Assembly: GCF_019249795.2 (NCBI RefSeq) | Contig: NZ_CP156891.1 | Location: 2,330,501-2,394,500, forward strand | From: Segatella copri | GTDB lineage: Bacteria > Bacteroidota > Bacteroidia > Bacteroidales > Bacteroidaceae | Direction of reading: 5' to 3' | DNA: 64,000 nt | Shown: in pieces, positions 1 through 8,255 of the stretch | Layout: every line of letters begins with the position of its first letter | Position numbering within the stretch: position 1 is the first letter of the stretch | Translations under genes and position numbers: made by a program | Notes under the pieces: model-generated | What the model was told of the DNA's origin: nothing | Seen by the model: only the letters and a program-made list of their open reading frames with translations | Database searches by the model: none

Positions 1-145
1 CCCAACTTTTATTGAGCGTGGGGGCTCATTTCTTGTCTCTAACTCTTATCCCGAACTGGTGGGGGTGGGTATGTTGTCATACCTTATTATATATAAGGAA
101 GTATCTCAAACTTCACTAAATTTTAATAATATTTTTAATCGGCTG

Positions 146-177
146 CAAAATTAAGCATTTTTTAGGAAATCACCAAA
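146..177 (-). promoter_or_regulatory. Bacteroidota promoter, reads out of the window
   Basis: On the minus strand there is TTTG (177-174), a 20-nt spacer and TAATTTTG (153-146), matching the Bacteroidota sigma-ABfr consensus. The start point would be near 139. No long ORF follows before position 1; there is only a 13-codon Pro-rich mini-ORF (80-39), so the gene served lies to the left. Confidence 0.6.
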
Positions 178-258
178 CTTTTTTCTAGAAAAGTTGCACT
201 TTGCTCGATATTTTGTTATAAATATGCGGTTTTTATACACTTTTGCTTATGAAAAACA

Positions 259-298
259 AGCGAAAGCGGCAGTTTTGTCAAAAACTGCCGCTTTCGCT
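259..298 (-). terminator. 18-bp perfect hairpin, probable minus-strand terminator
   Basis: Arms 259-276 and 281-298 are perfectly complementary with a 4-nt loop. On the minus strand the stem is followed by TGTTTTT, as expected of an intrinsic terminator for transcription arriving from the alpha-glucuronidase gene. On the plus strand no T-run follows. Confidence 0.55.
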
Positions 299-557
299 GA
301 AATACTAACTTTCTGCCTTTAATTCTTTGTCTAGAACAAAGAGCATATAGAGGGGGATGTTGGTGGTTTTTGAACTGTTATTTCTCTCGTATGGCAAGAG
401 ACTGGTGCGAACCAACTTGTCTTGCACCTTCCTGTATGAGTGGCTTTCTTCCGTGACTGTCTTTCCATTTTAACAATTGGGATATAAGTAGTCTTTCCAT
501 ACGCTAAAAAATATGTTTTGGCAAAGGTGCTAATAAACAGTGAATTACGCAAGGAAA

Positions 558-614
558 ATCACATTTTCCTAAGGACTTTTAAGTATATTCATCACATTTT
601 CCTAAGGACTTTTA
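558..614. repeat. 24-bp direct repeat, two copies 33 bp apart
   Basis: Identical 24-bp copies at 558-581 and 591-614, each carrying the palindrome TCCTAAGGA at its centre. The 9-bp gap between copies is unrelated. Function unknown. They lie between two hairpins downstream of the alpha-glucuronidase gene. Confidence 0.7.
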
Positions 615-629
615 GGGGCTTAAATCGAG

Positions 630-674
630 AAATCTGTCGTAATCTCGATAAAAAAGTGAGATTACGACAGATTT
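630..674 (-). terminator. 17-bp hairpin downstream of the alpha-glucuronidase
   Basis: Arms 630-646 and 658-674 pair perfectly around an 11-nt loop, about 50 nt beyond the stop codon of the alpha-glucuronidase. It is a candidate 3' end or RNA-stabilising structure. The T-run on the minus strand is short, so termination is uncertain. Confidence 0.5.
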
Positions 675-725
675 TCATGAATTTTCCTCTTTAATTACTT
701 GTCTACGGTAGAAGAAACATTGTTC

Positions 726-2732
726 TTATTCATAGATCTTCATTTTAGAAAAGGTTTGAAAATACTTGAGACAGGTATTGCGCCATTCCTTTGCATTCTC
801 CAACTGTACATTGAGCAAAGAGTCTGTATGTTGCCATTCCTGCTCATGCCCCTTCATATACTGCTTGGCTGAGGTATGCCAGAAGTCGCGGTAAACTTCT
901 ACCATCGCCACACCCATGTTGTACTTCATGCAGAGTTCCTGCCAGAGGGTGCTGCCTGATTTCATCTTGTAAGTCCAAGGCACATGATGGAACCAGAGGA
1001 GATATTCTTCAGGACAGGTCTCGATGTTATCATACAGACTGCGATATGGTTCTGGGTACTGACCGACAGCATCTGTGCCCTTGGATGAACGGTCGAAACC
1101 TATACCCTGAGCATCAGCCTTGTGATAGTATACCGGGCACCATTCCAAAGGATAACTTGCGATGAAACCATCTGGCTCCGGACCGTAGTGGTGGTCGAAC
1201 TTGAAGATGTGGTGCAAACCCAAAGGCATCATATAGTTGACGCAAGCTTCGCGCGAAGTCATCATCATCATCTCTACCGGCTTGGTGAATCGCTCGTCCT
1301 GGTTTTCGTAGGTCTGTACGAGCCATTCGTGAGCAATCTCCTCGGCTGTAAGTGAAGGATTCCATGCCAATCTGCCGAAAGCATACCAGTTAGCCTGAGA
1401 GAACGGATGACCGCACCAGTTGGCATCATCACCGATATTGGCTACACCTGAGATTCCAACCAGTCTGTCTGGATTAACAAAGCCAAAGAATTCCTTCCAC
1501 ATAGGAGCGAGATAGGTGAGGTGCTTAGACTGACCAAGATATTCCTGGGTAATCTGAAGTTCTGCTATCTGTGGAGTCTGTTTGATGTTGTCGAAGATAG
1601 GAGCGTATGGCTCACGTGGCTGGAAGTCGAGCGGACCATTCTTAGACTGCAAGATGACGTTGTCGCGGAACTTTCCGTCCATTCCCTTAAATTCGCTGAC
1701 AGCCTGTTTCACACGGTCTTCACCTTTATGGTTGGCACCATATACAAAGCTTCGCCACATGATGATGCCTCCGTATGGTTTGACGGCATCGGCAAGCATG
1801 TTGGCTCCATCGGCATGTGTGCGGTGGTAGTCGCCAGGACCAGGCTGTCCTTCAGAATTGGCTTTTACGAGGAAACCGCCAAAGTCTGGGATGGTAGCAT
1901 ATATCTCCTTTGCCTTCTTCTGCCACCACTGCTGAACCTTCTTATCCAGTGGGTCGGCAGTCTTGGTGTAGCCTAAAGCCATAGGCGAAGCGAAGTTGAT
2001 GCTGAGGTATACCCGGATGCCATAAGGACGCAGGATGTTGGCGATGACCTTCACCTTATTAATATATTCTGCAGTCATCATCTTTGGCGATGCGTTTACA
2101 TTGTTCAGTACGCTGCCGTTGATGCCCAAAGAGGCGTTGGCACGGGCATAGGTGATGAGACGGTCGTGCAGACTCTTGCTGATGCTGCCGCCCTTACCGT
2201 TTTTGCCGAGTTTGATTTCTTCCCATTTGAAGATGCTCTTTCCGGCGTAGCCACGTTCGATGCTGCCATCGAGATTATCCCAATGGTTAAGAATGCGGAG
2301 ACCCACTTGTGGCTTCTCGGTCTCATCAATAGCTTTGCTGAAGTTCTGCTGATTACCGCTACCTGTGTTGTAGGCATCGGTGTTCTGAAGTCGAATTAAC
2401 TCGTAGGCACCATAGAGCAAACCGATAGGATTGCTGGCGGTGATAGTTGCTTCGTACTGAATGTTGTCGCCTTGCTGGGCAGGACGGGCGTAGATGTTAT
2501 AGCCCTCGCCCAGATTGAGACTCTTGTCTATCTTGAGCTCAACATTCTTGCCACGCCAGTTGTTTTCTAACTCCTGCTTGGCAATCTTGGCTGTTGCATC
2601 ATTAGGCAACTGTGAGATGACTTGGCATGAGTTAGCATACTGCTTTCCTAGCCATAACTGTGAGCCATCACTCTGTGCAGAAACATGGAGTGATGTAAGT
2701 ACCGTAATTAATAAAATAAGGTATTTCTTCAT
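726..2732 (-). CDS. xynF: GH67 alpha-glucuronidase
   Basis: This 668-residue protein removes 4-O-methyl-glucuronic acid from xylo-oligosaccharide ends. It starts with a signal peptide (hydrophobic residues 4-16, cleavage near SAQ-20), so it is exported. GH67 hallmarks are clear: NSEGQPGP with Glu294, NGPLDFQ with Asp369 and TQEYLGQ with Glu397. Their spacing mirrors the catalytic acid and general bases described for characterised GH67 enzymes. Length is normal for the family. It lies 83 bp downstream of the regulator stop, has its own -7 box, and matches the xynF position of the Prevotella bryantii xylan cluster; the symbol is borrowed by content and order. Confidence 0.93.
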   Translation of the reverse strand: MKKYLILLITVLTSLHVSAQSDGSQLWLGKQYANSCQVISQLPNDATAKIAKQELENNWRGKNVELKIDKSLNLGEGYNIYARPAQQGDNIQYEATITASNPIGLLYGAYELIRLQNTDAYNTGSGNQQNFSKAIDETEKPQVGLRILNHWDNLDGSIERGYAGKSIFKWEEIKLGKNGKGGSISKSLHDRLITYARANASLGINGSVLNNVNASPKMMTAEYINKVKVIANILRPYGIRVYLSINFASPMALGYTKTADPLDKKVQQWWQKKAKEIYATIPDFGGFLVKANSEGQPGPGDYHRTHADGANMLADAVKPYGGIIMWRSFVYGANHKGEDRVKQAVSEFKGMDGKFRDNVILQSKNGPLDFQPREPYAPIFDNIKQTPQIAELQITQEYLGQSKHLTYLAPMWKEFFGFVNPDRLVGISGVANIGDDANWCGHPFSQANWYAFGRLAWNPSLTAEEIAHEWLVQTYENQDERFTKPVEMMMMTSREACVNYMMPLGLHHIFKFDHHYGPEPDGFIASYPLEWCPVYYHKADAQGIGFDRSSKGTDAVGQYPEPYRSLYDNIETCPEEYLLWFHHVPWTYKMKSGSTLWQELCMKYNMGVAMVEVYRDFWHTSAKQYMKGHEQEWQHTDSLLNVQLENAKEWRNTCLKYFQTFSKMKIYE

Positions 2733-2774
2733 ATCTTTGCAGATTGTTAATTTGTATTATTGTTGTTTCTGTTG

Positions 2775-2782
2775 CAAAGATA
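2775..2782 (-). promoter_or_regulatory. -7 box of the alpha-glucuronidase, no -33 box
   Basis: TATCTTTG on the minus strand, 43 nt from the start codon. No TTTG is found 19-21 nt upstream, unlike the regulator gene's promoter. A missing -33 box fits a promoter that needs an activator, here presumably the neighbouring hybrid regulator (inference). Confidence 0.5.
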
Positions 2783-2815
2783 CGAAAAAATACCTTATTC
2801 TCTTTTATTTGTTGT

Positions 2816-5800
2816 TTATTTTTCTTTTCTTTTTGTTTCAGCATATTCGCTAGGCGACATGCCATAGTGTTTCTTGAACACGGTAGAGAAGTGGGTCTGG
2901 TTGTTGAAACCTACAGAGTAGGCTACCTGCGTGATATTAATCTGCCCCTCTTCGATGAGTCGTGCCGCCTGTTCCAGTCGGAGGTTACGGATAAATTCTC
3001 CGGCAGAAACACCAGCAATCTCCTTTAGTTTACGGTGGAGCTGTGCACGGCTGATACCTACCTTCTCGGTAAGTTTCTCTACATTGAGGTCGGGATCGGC
3101 AAGGTGGGCGTTGATATATTTCATCACGCGTTCCATCAGGGCATCGTTGTTGCCCTTTACCTGAATCTGCTCAATCTTCGCCTTCTGGCCCTGTGCTCCG
3201 CTGTATTTGCCACGGATGCGTCGCACATTATCCACCAGGTTGTCGATAAGGATATGCAGCTCTTCCATGTCGAAAGGCTTTGCCAGGAAAGCATCGGCTC
3301 CTCTGCGAAGTCCCTCCAACCGGTGTTCCACCTCGCTCTTTGAGGTGAGCAGGATGACAGGAATATCGCTAATGTTACTGTTGTTCTTGATGTTCTTGAG
3401 CATGGTGATTCCATCCATCTCCGGCATCATCACATCGCTTATCACGAGGTCGTACTTGCCGGTGAGCAGCATCTTCAAACCCTCCTTGCCGTTGCAGGCA
3501 CGCTCAAAGCGGTACCAGTCGCTCAGTTCTGTCTTGATGTATTGGGCAATCTCGCTGTCATCGTCAACTATCAGGATATTGAAGTTGCGGTTGGCCTGTA
3601 CTTTCTTTTTGGTAATCTCCTGCTCCTTCTTGTCTTCTTCTTCCAGTATCTCGCCTGGCTGCAGATGGCTGTTGCCCAGCGGAATGCTTACTTCGAAGCA
3701 GGAACCCTTGATGCCGTCGGTACGGTTGTAGGCCTTGATCTTGCCTCCGTGCATTTCTACAAATGCCTTACAGAGGTTGAGTCCGATACCGGTTCCTTCG
3801 ATATGGAGACCGCTGCTGTTGTTTCCCTGATAGAAACGTTCGAAGAGGCGGTCGGTCTTCTCTTCCTTCAGTCCGATGCCTGTATCTTCTACCCTGATGG
3901 TGGCATTCTTTTCGCCTTTACCTATGATAACAGTAATCTCGCCGCCATCAAAGGTATACTTCATGGCATTGGAGAGCAGGTTGGAGATAACCTTGTCAAA
4001 GTTGATGCGGTCTATCCAAACCTTCAGCTTGCCTTTATCGCTGCTGAGGCTTTCGTCTTCTTTCAGCTCAAGGGTGATGTTGCGCTCCTGTGCATTGAAG
4101 CGGTAGAGCGATACGATGCCATGCAGGAAATCCTTGAGCGGAGTCTCCTGGCAATGGAGATGCATCTGGTTCTTGTCTATCTTTCGCTCATCAAGTATCT
4201 GGTTTACCAGAAGCAGGAGGCGCTGGGCATTGCGGTCGATGGTATCGATATCCTGTTTGCTTTCGGCATCTGTTAATCTTGTTTTCAGCTTGTTGAGCGG
4301 TCCCATGATCAATGTCAGCGGCGAGCGGATATCGTGGGTGGCATTGATGAGGAACTGCATCTTGGTCTCTTCCAGGTCTGCCTTGCGGCGGCGTTCGTAT
4401 GTATAGATAACATACAGGATGACGCTTGCTATGATCAGGATATAGAGGAGATATGCCTCGGGTGATGCATACCAAGGGTCGCATACCTTGATGTTGATGA
4501 TGGTAGGATTCTTGGAATATCTGCCATTGCTGGTAGCTCTCACCTCCAGCGTATAGTCGCCCGGTTTCAACTTGTTGAATGCTACGGCATTGGCGCCTTC
4601 GTTGGTGCTGTTCCATTTGCCGTCGTTGATACGGTATTGGAAACTGATATTATCGGTGTTCCTGTAGTTGAGCAGCGAGAACTCCAGAGTGAATGAATTC
4701 TGGGAGTAAGGAATGCTGAAGTCTTTGACCATACAGTTGATTGGCTTTCCGTCGATGATGAAGTTGGTGAGATGTACATCTCCCAGTTCCATCTTCTTGG
4801 CCCTGACAACGTCAGGATAGAAGGTTGTGATACCATCACTGGTTCCGAAGGCGATAAGGTCGCTGGCGGTATGCATGGAAGAGCCCAGCACGTACTCACG
4901 GGTAGTAAGTCCGTTGCCGTTGATGTGCCCGATAAACTGTCTGTTCTTCTGTTCGTACTGCCAGATGCCCATGGTTGTACTTACCCACAAGTCACCCTTC
5001 TGGTCTTTGATGATGCTGCATACCTGCTTGCCTTTCAACGCTTCCGCATGAGGGAAGTTCTTCGTCTTGTTGCTCTTTCTGTCAAACAGATAGAGTCCTT
5101 CTTCGGTACCGATGATAATATCGCCGTTCTTTCCTTCGCAGATACCATTCGCCTGTCTGTCTTTCAGAATGTTGAGCCATCCGAAATCCTTGAAACTGAG
5201 CGTTTTGGTATTGAGACAGGAAACTCCATTAGAGGTTCCTATCCATAAATGGCCTGTATGATCGAGCGCCATGCTTCGCACCCAGTCGTTGCAGAGAAAT
5301 CCTTTATCGCCTCTTTGCTGCATATTCAGAACAGTAACCTTGCCGCTTTCCACATTATATATATATAGACCTTTGCTGTATACAGAAATGTAAAGGTTGC
5401 CCTGTGCATCGTCAGTCATACAGTAGATGCCGGCGCTGGTAAAGGTGAGTTTCTGCTGGTATGTACCTGTATGAGGGTTGTAGCTGTAGAGTGCGCTGCC
5501 ATTGCTGATCCAGTAATCGCCACGTCGGTCTTTATAGATGATGCAAGTACCGGCAGGTGACTGGGGATGGGCGATAATCTTGCCTGAAGCATCAAAACAG
5601 AACACACCACTGTTCTGTACCGTACACCATGTTTCACCATTTTCGCCTTGTGCAATAGATGAAACGCTGCTGCCGATGATGTAGTTCTGTGCAGAGAAAC
5701 TCCAGCTGTTGAAAGCCTGCTGGCGCTGGTTGATCAGGTACAGACCTTTGTTGTAACAGCCTATCCAGAGATTGTTGTCCTTATCTTCAATGATATTGTT

Positions 5801-6736
5801 GACGAAGGCGGTAGCCAGATTGAAACTGCTGTTGCTGTTCTCCAACTGTTCTACCCTGTTGCTTCCCTTTCTGATCATGAGAACACCATGTTCAGAGGTG
5901 CTGATATAGAGGTTGCCTTCGTGGTCGAAGGTAGCATTGTTGATGGTTACATTATTCTGATAACCGCCAAAGTCGTAGCCGGCATCAGCGATGCGGCCTG
6001 TCCGGTAATCATAATAGACGATGCCATACATGCAGACGATGAGCATGGCCTGCGGACGATGTTGGATGAAAGCTACAGGTGCTCCGCATGGCGATTTGAA
6101 GTCTTTGCGCTGCACCTTGCCTTGTTTCTTGATGAAACGGGTGAAGATAGAAAGGTGGCTACTCTGCCAGAGATAATGATGCTTATCTTCGTAGATATGG
6201 GTAAAGAATACATCAGAATCGCGCTCAGCGTATTGCCTTTCCTGTCTGATAGTGAAAAGGTCGTCTGTTCCTTTCTGGGTATTTCTGTCTTTTACAGAAT
6301 AGAGACCATATCCTGCAGTACCCAGCAGGATATCGCCATTGTGACTTTCTACCATAGAATAGATACGTGGCTTTCTGCCATCAGGAAACTGGAGACGGGT
6401 GAAATTGTTCGTCTCATAATTATAGCGCATCAGTCCCTTGGCACAACCTATCCACAGGTTACCTTTCTTATCTACCAGCAGGTCGGAGATAATGTTGTCA
6501 GTAATGGAGGTTGTATCTTCTTCGTTGTGCAGATAGTTGGTAAAGCGGTAGCCGTCGAACTTGTTGAGTCCGTATTCGGTTCCCACCCAGATATATCCGT
6601 ATTTATCCTGCACAATGCAGTTGATAAGCGAACTTGACAGTTTGCCCGATGTGAAAAGTTCACCACTGTCAGCCCATACCATGAGCGAGATGGTGATAGC
6701 GAAGAGTGCCGTGAGGCAATGTCTGATATGCTTCAT
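2816..6736 (-). CDS. xynR: Hybrid two-component regulator (HTCS) of xylan use
   Basis: A 1306-residue one-protein sensor and transcription factor. In order: signal peptide (1-22), a periplasmic region of two-component-regulator propeller repeats (GYIWVGTEYGLNKFDG, NLWIGCAKGLMRY and others) to about 680, a Y_Y_Y domain (about 690-750), one membrane helix (762-780), a HisKA domain with His801 in NATHDIRSP, an HATPase domain (NLLSNAMKYT), a receiver with Asp1101 in DVMMPEMDG, and a C-terminal AraC-type HTH. Such proteins sense oligosaccharides and activate adjacent polysaccharide genes. It stands between the alpha-glucuronidase and the divergent esterase operon, as XynR does in P. bryantii. Confidence 0.95.
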   Translation of the reverse strand: MKHIRHCLTALFAITISLMVWADSGELFTSGKLSSSLINCIVQDKYGYIWVGTEYGLNKFDGYRFTNYLHNEEDTTSITDNIISDLLVDKKGNLWIGCAKGLMRYNYETNNFTRLQFPDGRKPRIYSMVESHNGDILLGTAGYGLYSVKDRNTQKGTDDLFTIRQERQYAERDSDVFFTHIYEDKHHYLWQSSHLSIFTRFIKKQGKVQRKDFKSPCGAPVAFIQHRPQAMLIVCMYGIVYYDYRTGRIADAGYDFGGYQNNVTINNATFDHEGNLYISTSEHGVLMIRKGSNRVEQLENSNSSFNLATAFVNNIIEDKDNNLWIGCYNKGLYLINQRQQAFNSWSFSAQNYIIGSSVSSIAQGENGETWCTVQNSGVFCFDASGKIIAHPQSPAGTCIIYKDRRGDYWISNGSALYSYNPHTGTYQQKLTFTSAGIYCMTDDAQGNLYISVYSKGLYIYNVESGKVTVLNMQQRGDKGFLCNDWVRSMALDHTGHLWIGTSNGVSCLNTKTLSFKDFGWLNILKDRQANGICEGKNGDIIIGTEEGLYLFDRKSNKTKNFPHAEALKGKQVCSIIKDQKGDLWVSTTMGIWQYEQKNRQFIGHINGNGLTTREYVLGSSMHTASDLIAFGTSDGITTFYPDVVRAKKMELGDVHLTNFIIDGKPINCMVKDFSIPYSQNSFTLEFSLLNYRNTDNISFQYRINDGKWNSTNEGANAVAFNKLKPGDYTLEVRATSNGRYSKNPTIINIKVCDPWYASPEAYLLYILIIASVILYVIYTYERRRKADLEETKMQFLINATHDIRSPLTLIMGPLNKLKTRLTDAESKQDIDTIDRNAQRLLLLVNQILDERKIDKNQMHLHCQETPLKDFLHGIVSLYRFNAQERNITLELKEDESLSSDKGKLKVWIDRINFDKVISNLLSNAMKYTFDGGEITVIIGKGEKNATIRVEDTGIGLKEEKTDRLFERFYQGNNSSGLHIEGTGIGLNLCKAFVEMHGGKIKAYNRTDGIKGSCFEVSIPLGNSHLQPGEILEEEDKKEQEITKKKVQANRNFNILIVDDDSEIAQYIKTELSDWYRFERACNGKEGLKMLLTGKYDLVISDVMMPEMDGITMLKNIKNNSNISDIPVILLTSKSEVEHRLEGLRRGADAFLAKPFDMEELHILIDNLVDNVRRIRGKYSGAQGQKAKIEQIQVKGNNDALMERVMKYINAHLADPDLNVEKLTEKVGISRAQLHRKLKEIAGVSAGEFIRNLRLEQAARLIEEGQINITQVAYSVGFNNQTHFSTVFKKHYGMSPSEYAETKRKEK

Positions 6737-6779
6737 ATTTTCTGTCCGTTTTCTTGTTTAAAATAGGTTGTTACGGCTG

Positions 6780-6811
6780 CAAAAGTAACAAAAAACAATG
6801 AAAGAAACAAA
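6780..6811 (-). promoter_or_regulatory. Promoter of the hybrid regulator
   Basis: TTTG (6811-6808), 20 nt, then TACTTTTG (6787-6780) on the minus strand, giving a leader of about 35 nt before the start at 6736. It is the only promoter in the xylan region with both boxes, suggesting constitutive supply of the regulator. Confidence 0.65.
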
Positions 6812-6851
6812 TTCTAATGCAACAAAATGTTTCATTTCTTTTTGTTTCTTT
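6801..6851. promoter_or_regulatory. Inverted repeat in the xylan divergent promoter region
   Basis: AAAGAAACAAA (6801-6811) and its exact complement TTTGTTTCTTT (6841-6851) flank 29 nt. The left arm contains the -33 box of the regulator gene, and a further GAAACAAA occurs at 6879-6886. It is a candidate operator for the hybrid regulator, by position only; the region is AT-rich so chance is possible. Confidence 0.3.
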
Positions 6852-6936
6852 ATCTTTTTGCGCCCTTTTTGCAGGTATGAAACAAATAGAAAAGTAATGG
6901 TAACTATTAAATAGCTGTTATTTCATTACTTATTAG

Positions 6937-6944
6937 TAAATTTG
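6937..6944 (+). promoter_or_regulatory. -7 box of the esterase-transporter-xylanase operon
   Basis: TAAATTTG lies 43 nt upstream of the esterase start. No -33 TTTG is present at the expected distance, again suggesting activator dependence. Confidence 0.5.
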
Positions 6945-6987
6945 CATCGTCAACAACAATAGAAACATTAAAGGCATCATAATAACA

Positions 6988-8190
6988 ATGAATAGACAAG
7001 CAATCAAAATCTTATCGCTGGCGCTCGTACTGGCTACGTCAAGTTCTGTAGCTTTTGCCCAGAAGGTATGGAAAGGAACTTGGGCTACTGCAGTGGAATG
7101 GACTGGTAAAGGAGATATGCCTAAGGAAAGCTTGAGCAACCGTTCTTGTCGACAGGTGGTTCATGTATCTTTTGGCGGAGAGGAACTCAGAGTGAAGCTC
7201 AGCAACGAGCAGAGTAAGGAGCCGGTAGAAATCAAATCGGTGTATATTGCAGATACAGATAAGAACAGCAACTGGTTTGTGAATGGTAAGACCGTGAAGT
7301 ATCTTAAATTCAATGGCAAGAAGAATGTAACCATCGCTCCTGGCAAGGCTATCTTCTCAGATGATTTGAAATATGCCTTGAAGAGTGGACAGCGCCTCAC
7401 GATTACCATCGACTATGGTAAGCAGACTCCAGTGAATGCAACATCCCATCGTGGTTCACGTACCACATCTTATATAGTAAACGGTTTGCATCGTACTCCT
7501 AAACCGATGGATAAGAGTTTTGATGATGGCGAGGAGGTGGATCACTGGTACAATCTTTCTGCCATTGATGTGAAGACCGATAAGGCTACTCCTGTGGTTG
7601 CTATCCTCGGAAACTCTATTACCGATGGCCGTGGAAGTACTACTAACCATCAGAACCGCTGGACCGATTTCCTCTCGGATGCCCTGAATGCAGAAAAGCC
7701 ATACGGCGTATTGAATCTTGGAATCGGTGGCAACTGTGTGGTACAGGGCGGATTGAGCGAACCGGCCATGAAGCGTTTCGACCGTGATATCCTGGGGCAG
7801 ACAGGTGTGGATAAACTCATCATCTTCGAGGGAACCAATGATATCGGTTGCTGCAGCGGAAATTATGAGCATGTAACAGATACCCTGATTGCCTGCTACA
7901 AGGTGCTGATAGCGAAAGCCAAGGCAAAGGGAATCAAGGTGTATGGCGGAACCATCACCCCAACCAAGGGAAACGGCTGGTATTCTCACTGGCATGAGGC
8001 GATGCGACAGACCGTGAACGAATGGATCAGAAAAAGTGGTGCCTTCGACGAGGTCATCGATTTCGATGAGCTGACCCGCGATCCGAAAGACCCTCAGCGT
8101 CTGAAGGCTGAGTATTCTGACGACTGGCTGCATCTCAATCCGAAGGGATATGAGGCAATGGGCAAGTTTGCCGCAGAGAAATTGAAGTAA
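6988..8190 (+). CDS. xynE: SGNH/GDSL-family esterase, likely acetyl-xylan esterase
   Basis: A 400-residue exported hydrolase: signal peptide 1-25, an N-terminal beta-rich domain (about 26-195) and an SGNH hydrolase domain. The catalytic triad is visible as Ser210 in LGNSITDG and Asp379/His382 in DWLHLNP, with GGN and GTND in between (blocks III and V equivalents). It should remove acetyl or similar esters from xylan fragments, though substrate is inferred from context. First gene of a plus-strand run with the transporter, xylanase and GH43; the P. bryantii counterpart is xynE. A cleaner hydrophobic leader and the -7 box 43 nt upstream support this start. Confidence 0.85.
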   Translation: MNRQAIKILSLALVLATSSSVAFAQKVWKGTWATAVEWTGKGDMPKESLSNRSCRQVVHVSFGGEELRVKLSNEQSKEPVEIKSVYIADTDKNSNWFVNGKTVKYLKFNGKKNVTIAPGKAIFSDDLKYALKSGQRLTITIDYGKQTPVNATSHRGSRTTSYIVNGLHRTPKPMDKSFDDGEEVDHWYNLSAIDVKTDKATPVVAILGNSITDGRGSTTNHQNRWTDFLSDALNAEKPYGVLNLGIGGNCVVQGGLSEPAMKRFDRDILGQTGVDKLIIFEGTNDIGCCSGNYEHVTDTLIACYKVLIAKAKAKGIKVYGGTITPTKGNGWYSHWHEAMRQTVNEWIRKSGAFDEVIDFDELTRDPKDPQRLKAEYSDDWLHLNPKGYEAMGKFAAEKLK

Positions 8191-8215
8191 ATATATTATA
8201 TGCATCTTTTATATT

Positions 8216-8234
8216 ATATATATAATAAGGTGTA
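8216..8234 (+). repeat. AT-rich element TATATAATAAGG upstream of the transporter
   Basis: TATATATAATAAGGTG lies in the 65-bp gap before the transporter. The same string, oriented the same way relative to transcription, recurs before murE (51366-51381, minus strand) and in shorter form near the left end (82-98, minus strand). Role unknown; low complexity makes chance recurrence possible. Confidence 0.35.
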
Positions 8235-8255
8235 AACTTAATGACAGAATAAAAT

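Larger units (their letters stand above)
1..725. other. Non-coding region left of the xylan cluster
   Basis: I see no convincing gene here. The only open frame of note (minus strand, 331-552, 73 codons) has no recognisable family, signal peptide or promoter and is Arg/Lys/Thr/Ser-rich with no hydrophobic core. The stretch holds a minus-strand promoter pointing out of the window (146-177), two long hairpins (259-298 and 630-674), a 24-bp direct repeat at 33-bp pitch (558-614) and an AT-rich palindrome (about 82-98). It is best read as the 3' region of the alpha-glucuronidase transcript followed by the leader of an off-window gene. Confidence 0.6.

Noticed and set aside
331..552. A 73-codon minus-strand ORF in the left intergenic region
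   Set aside because: No family resemblance, no promoter, and it sits between structured repeats; not supported as a gene.
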